Assembly (NCBI GenBank): GCA_003554375.1
Contig: PWGF01000096.1
Span: 1 to 6,553, forward strand
Length of the DNA stretch: 6,553 nucleotides
Source: Spirochaetaceae bacterium
GTDB taxonomy: Bacteria > Spirochaetota > Spirochaetia > DSM-27196 > SKKC01
Reading direction: 5' to 3'
Positions 3,644 to 6,553 of this stretch are shown piece by piece; the stretch's first letter is position 1, and each line of letters begins with the position of its first letter. The translations under genes were made by a program, and so were the position numbers. The notes under the pieces were generated by a model. It was given only the letters and a program-made list of their open reading frames with translations. It was not told the DNA's origin and did not search any database.

Positions 3644-6553
3644 ATGCAAATCTGGAAAGGTGTGATATTCGATCTTCATGCAATCGGAACGGGAACCGAT
3701 GAGCTCCATTTCGACGCCTGGAAACTCACGCTCGACGAGATTCTTACCACGATGAACGAAGGCGTCGAGTACCGTCCTTTCGACTATGAGCAGGACTACA
3801 CGCGCTACATGCACGGGCGCTCTCGGTATGCCGCGGTGGCCGAGTTCTTCCGCTCACGGGACATATATCTTCCCCACGGACATCCTTCCGACTCACCGGA
3901 CCTGGAAACTGCCTGTGGCATAGCCAACAAGAAGAACGAGGCCTTTCGAACTCTTCTCGCAAGGCGAGGGATTCGTCGTGCGGAGAACGTAGCCGAGTTC
4001 ATCTCCGAACTGCGTTCGCACGGTATCTACACCGCCGTCGTGTCCCCGAGTAAGAACTGCGACGAAATACTCGTCTCGCTGCAGTTGCTCTCGGCTTTCG
4101 ATACCATCATCGACGGATACGACATCATGGAGCTCTCGTTGCACGGCTCGCCGGAGCCGGACGCCTTCACGTTGGCCGCTGACAACCTGCGTCTTCTGCC
4201 GAGTGAGTGTATGCTGGCAGCTTCTTCTTCGGAAGGAATGCTCGCCGGGCGAAGGGGCAATTTCGGTATGATTCTGGGCGTCCATTGGGGGCAAGACGAC
4301 CAACTCCTGTGGGAAAACGGCGCGGATATGACCGTCGAGTCGTTCCAAGAGCTTTCGTACGATCGCGTTAGGCAGTGGTTCGACGTCGAGCGGGTAAGGG
4401 ACAGCTGGAAGCTTACCTACCAAGGGTTCCACCCGGAAGAGGAGATGCTGCGGGAGTCGCTTACGACCGTAGGCAACGGCTATATCGGCAGTCGCGGAGC
4501 CTACTGTGGATCATCCATGTTCGCCGACATTCACTATCCCGGTACATACGTTTCCGGGCTGTGGAATACGCTCGGTACGGAAATGCATGGGCGCACCATC
4601 TATAACGCGGATTTCGTCAATATCCCAAACTGGCTTCTTATAGAACTGAAGATCGGGGACGGTGGCTTTTGCAGACTTCTAGGGGACTGTCGCGTAGAGG
4701 ACTACGTACACTCACTGGACATGCGGAACGGGGTCACGACGCGCAGTATGCGCATCTGCGATCGTCTCGGCCACCAAACTCGCATCGAGACGCGGCAGTT
4801 CGTTAGTATGGCGGAGCCTCATCTGGCAGCCGTCGAGTTCCGGTTTACGCCGTTGAACTACAGCGAACCCGTTTTCATCAGATCCACGCTGGACGGCACA
4901 ATCATGAACTATGGAGTTCCGCGGTACCGCGGCTTGAGTAAACGCCACCTCAAGGGACTCCACACTCGTGAGCAAGACGGCCGTATCGAGCTCCGAACTC
5001 GGACGAATCAGTCAAAAATAGACATCTACATGAACGCACGCCACACGCTGACCGCAAACGGTGAGGAAGCCCGTCCGGAGGTGGAAGTTGAACGAGGAAG
5101 CGCATATGTCAGCAACCTTGCGCGCTTCCAAGCCCAAGAGGGAAGCGTGTACGTCTATCGAAAAGTGGTGTCGATTTACACTTCCAAGGATCGAGACACC
5201 GATGACCCGGCACGGGACGCGCGGGAGCTGGCGGACGCCTACGGTGCAACCAGCACTGGATTCGATGAGGCGTTTGCCCGTCACGCAGAGCGTTGGCACC
5301 AGCTCTGGGAGACTGCAGACATCGAGCTGGAACCGGATCGTTTTTCGCAGCGCGTGCTGCGGCTTCACATCTACCATCTGTTGGCCTCACACTCCCCCAA
5401 CAGCGCGAATCAAGACGTGGGCTTCACCGCACGTGGTCTTCATGGGGAGGCATACCGGGGCCACATATTCTGGGACGAGCTTTTCGTCCAACCGTTCTAC
5501 AACCTCAAGCTGCCGGAAGTTACCCGGGGGCACCTAATGTACCGCTACAGAAGACTGGACGCTGCCCGGCGCCTGGCACAGGAGGAAGGCTATGAGGGTG
5601 CTATGTACCCGTGGCAGTCCGGAGACGATGGTGGGGAAGAGACCCAGGAGCTCCACTTTAACCCACAGTCAGGACGCTGGGATCCTGACTTGAGCCGGAA
5701 TCAGCGGCATGTCTCGCTTGCAATTGCATACGACATCTGGACCTACTACTACACGACAGACGACAAGGAGTTCATGCACCAGTACGGGCTGGAGATGCTC
5801 GTAGAAATATGCCGTTACTGGGCAAGCAGAGCACATTACGACCGTCGAGACGGCAGATACCATATCGCGGGGGTCATGGGACCTGACGAATTCCACGAGA
5901 AGTACCCTGACGCCGAGGAGGGCGGCCTTCGGGACAACGCCTACACCAACGCCCTGGCGGTCTGGATTCTCCATAAGACCATCGAAACGTGGAAGCATCA
6001 ACCGGAGGATGTACGGAAAGCGCTCAAGAAGCGCATCGGCTTCAAAGAGGAATCGGAAATCGCGCGATGGGAAGAGGTGGCGTCGAAGCTCACCGTGGTC
6101 ATCGATAAACACGGGATCATCTCTCAGTACGACGGGTTCCGTGAGCTCAAAGAGCTGGACTGGGAGGAGTACCGGCGTCGCTACGGCAATATTCGGAGGC
6201 TCGACCGCATACTCAAGGCAGAGGGGGATACCCCGGATCGATATCAGGTCTGCAAACAGGCGGATACTCTGATGCTCTTCTACCTTTTCTCCCCAGGACA
6301 GGTTCGACACATCCTGGAGATGATGGGGTACGAAGTCCGGGACGAGCAGGAGCTCGTTACCCGGAACTATGAGTACTACCTCCGGCGCACCAGCCACGGC
6401 TCCACCCTCAGCTTCATAGTGCACTCGGACATTACCCGTTATGTTGCCGGCCACCGGAACGAGCAGTGGCGTTGGTTTATGGAGGCGCTCAGAAGCGATA
6501 TATACGACACGCAGGGAGGCACGACACGGGAGGCCATCCATTGCGGCGTCATG
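3644..6553 (+). CDS. Fusion of degenerate beta-PGM-like HAD domain and GH65 phosphorylase (3'-partial)
   Basis: An open frame of 970 codons runs off the window. Residues 1 to about 235 form a beta-phosphoglucomutase-like HAD domain; from about 255 the chain is GH65. GH65 signs are G-N-G-Y (277-280) in the N-terminal sandwich, F-W-D-E-L-F (609-614), A-M-Y-P-W-Q-S before the barrel core, G-P-D-E-F-H-E (746-752) with Glu749 as the expected general acid, K-Q-A-D (871-874), H-G-S-T-L-S (918-923) and G-G-T-T-R-E-A-I-H near the end. GH65 enzymes are mostly inverting phosphorylases that split alpha-linked disaccharides (trehalose, maltose, kojibiose) to beta-glucose-1-phosphate; some are hydrolases. 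The exact substrate cannot be read here. The HAD part is odd: Asp10 is kept, but motif I reads D-L-H (His12 in place of Asp), motif III K-P-x-P-D reads S-P-E-P-D (169-173), and the E-D of motif IV is A-S (193-194). It therefore looks inactive. The domain order resembles Rv2006 without its middle trehalose-phosphatase domain. Probably some 60-100 residues are missing at the right edge. Confidence 0.9.
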   Translation, partial: MQIWKGVIFDLHAIGTGTDELHFDAWKLTLDEILTTMNEGVEYRPFDYEQDYTRYMHGRSRYAAVAEFFRSRDIYLPHGHPSDSPDLETACGIANKKNEAFRTLLARRGIRRAENVAEFISELRSHGIYTAVVSPSKNCDEILVSLQLLSAFDTIIDGYDIMELSLHGSPEPDAFTLAADNLRLLPSECMLAASSSEGMLAGRRGNFGMILGVHWGQDDQLLWENGADMTVESFQELSYDRVRQWFDVERVRDSWKLTYQGFHPEEEMLRESLTTVGNGYIGSRGAYCGSSMFADIHYPGTYVSGLWNTLGTEMHGRTIYNADFVNIPNWLLIELKIGDGGFCRLLGDCRVEDYVHSLDMRNGVTTRSMRICDRLGHQTRIETRQFVSMAEPHLAAVEFRFTPLNYSEPVFIRSTLDGTIMNYGVPRYRGLSKRHLKGLHTREQDGRIELRTRTNQSKIDIYMNARHTLTANGEEARPEVEVERGSAYVSNLARFQAQEGSVYVYRKVVSIYTSKDRDTDDPARDARELADAYGATSTGFDEAFARHAERWHQLWETADIELEPDRFSQRVLRLHIYHLLASHSPNSANQDVGFTARGLHGEAYRGHIFWDELFVQPFYNLKLPEVTRGHLMYRYRRLDAARRLAQEEGYEGAMYPWQSGDDGGEETQELHFNPQSGRWDPDLSRNQRHVSLAIAYDIWTYYYTTDDKEFMHQYGLEMLVEICRYWASRAHYDRRDGRYHIAGVMGPDEFHEKYPDAEEGGLRDNAYTNALAVWILHKTIETWKHQPEDVRKALKKRIGFKEESEIARWEEVASKLTVVIDKHGIISQYDGFRELKELDWEEYRRRYGNIRRLDRILKAEGDTPDRYQVCKQADTLMLFYLFSPGQVRHILEMMGYEVRDEQELVTRNYEYYLRRTSHGSTLSFIVHSDITRYVAGHRNEQWRWFMEALRSDIYDTQGGTTREAIHCGVM

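Noticed and set aside
5669..6541. 290-residue minus-strand frame inside the GH65 region
   Set aside because: The + strand frame carries the conserved GH65 catalytic motifs; the antisense frame has none.

Overview
The window comes from a bacterial chromosome of moderately high GC with canonical Shine-Dalgarno sites (AAGGAGG, AGGTGGAG) and tightly packed genes. Nothing seen fixes the phylum. The fused HAD-GH65 protein belongs, from memory, to a subfamily best known from Actinobacteria (Mycobacterium tuberculosis Rv2006/OtsB1 type). The GC level and codon use do not look strongly actinobacterial, so a spirochaete or another lineage is equally possible. No mobile element, tRNA, rRNA or CRISPR array was seen.

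Layout: (1) Positions 1-246 hold a good intrinsic terminator for something off the left edge, then a short gap. (2) 247-717 (+) encodes a short exported protein with one Asp-box, ending in a hairpin with a T-run. (3) Convergent to it, 744-1841 (-) encodes a 365-residue stand-alone AIR-synthase/PurL-family protein equal to only the first half of PurL. It has a cysteine cluster and an altered active-site histidine motif. A good sigma70-type promoter and a hairpin-rich leader of about 145 nt lie in front of it. (4) 1842-2423 is a 582-nt divergent intergenic region with that promoter, several short repeats and a weaker possible promoter for the right-hand genes. (5) 2424-3629 (+) encodes a class IIB (Cof/trehalose-phosphatase-like) HAD phosphatase with an extra N-terminal domain. 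(6) 3644-6553 (+, running off the window) encodes a fusion of a beta-phosphoglucomutase-like HAD domain and a GH65 disaccharide phosphorylase/hydrolase.

The last two genes are 14 nt apart and almost certainly form an operon for alpha-glucoside metabolism, with trehalose or a related disaccharide as the leading guess. In Rv2006 a beta-PGM-like HAD domain, a trehalose-phosphatase domain and a GH65 domain sit in one chain; here a HAD phosphatase is a separate upstream gene. The most striking point is that the fused HAD domain has lost its acid/base Asp, its motif III Lys and its acidic motif IV, so it looks catalytically dead, while the GH65 part and the upstream phosphatase keep their key residues. 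The half-PurL with a Cys cluster is the second item deserving attention.
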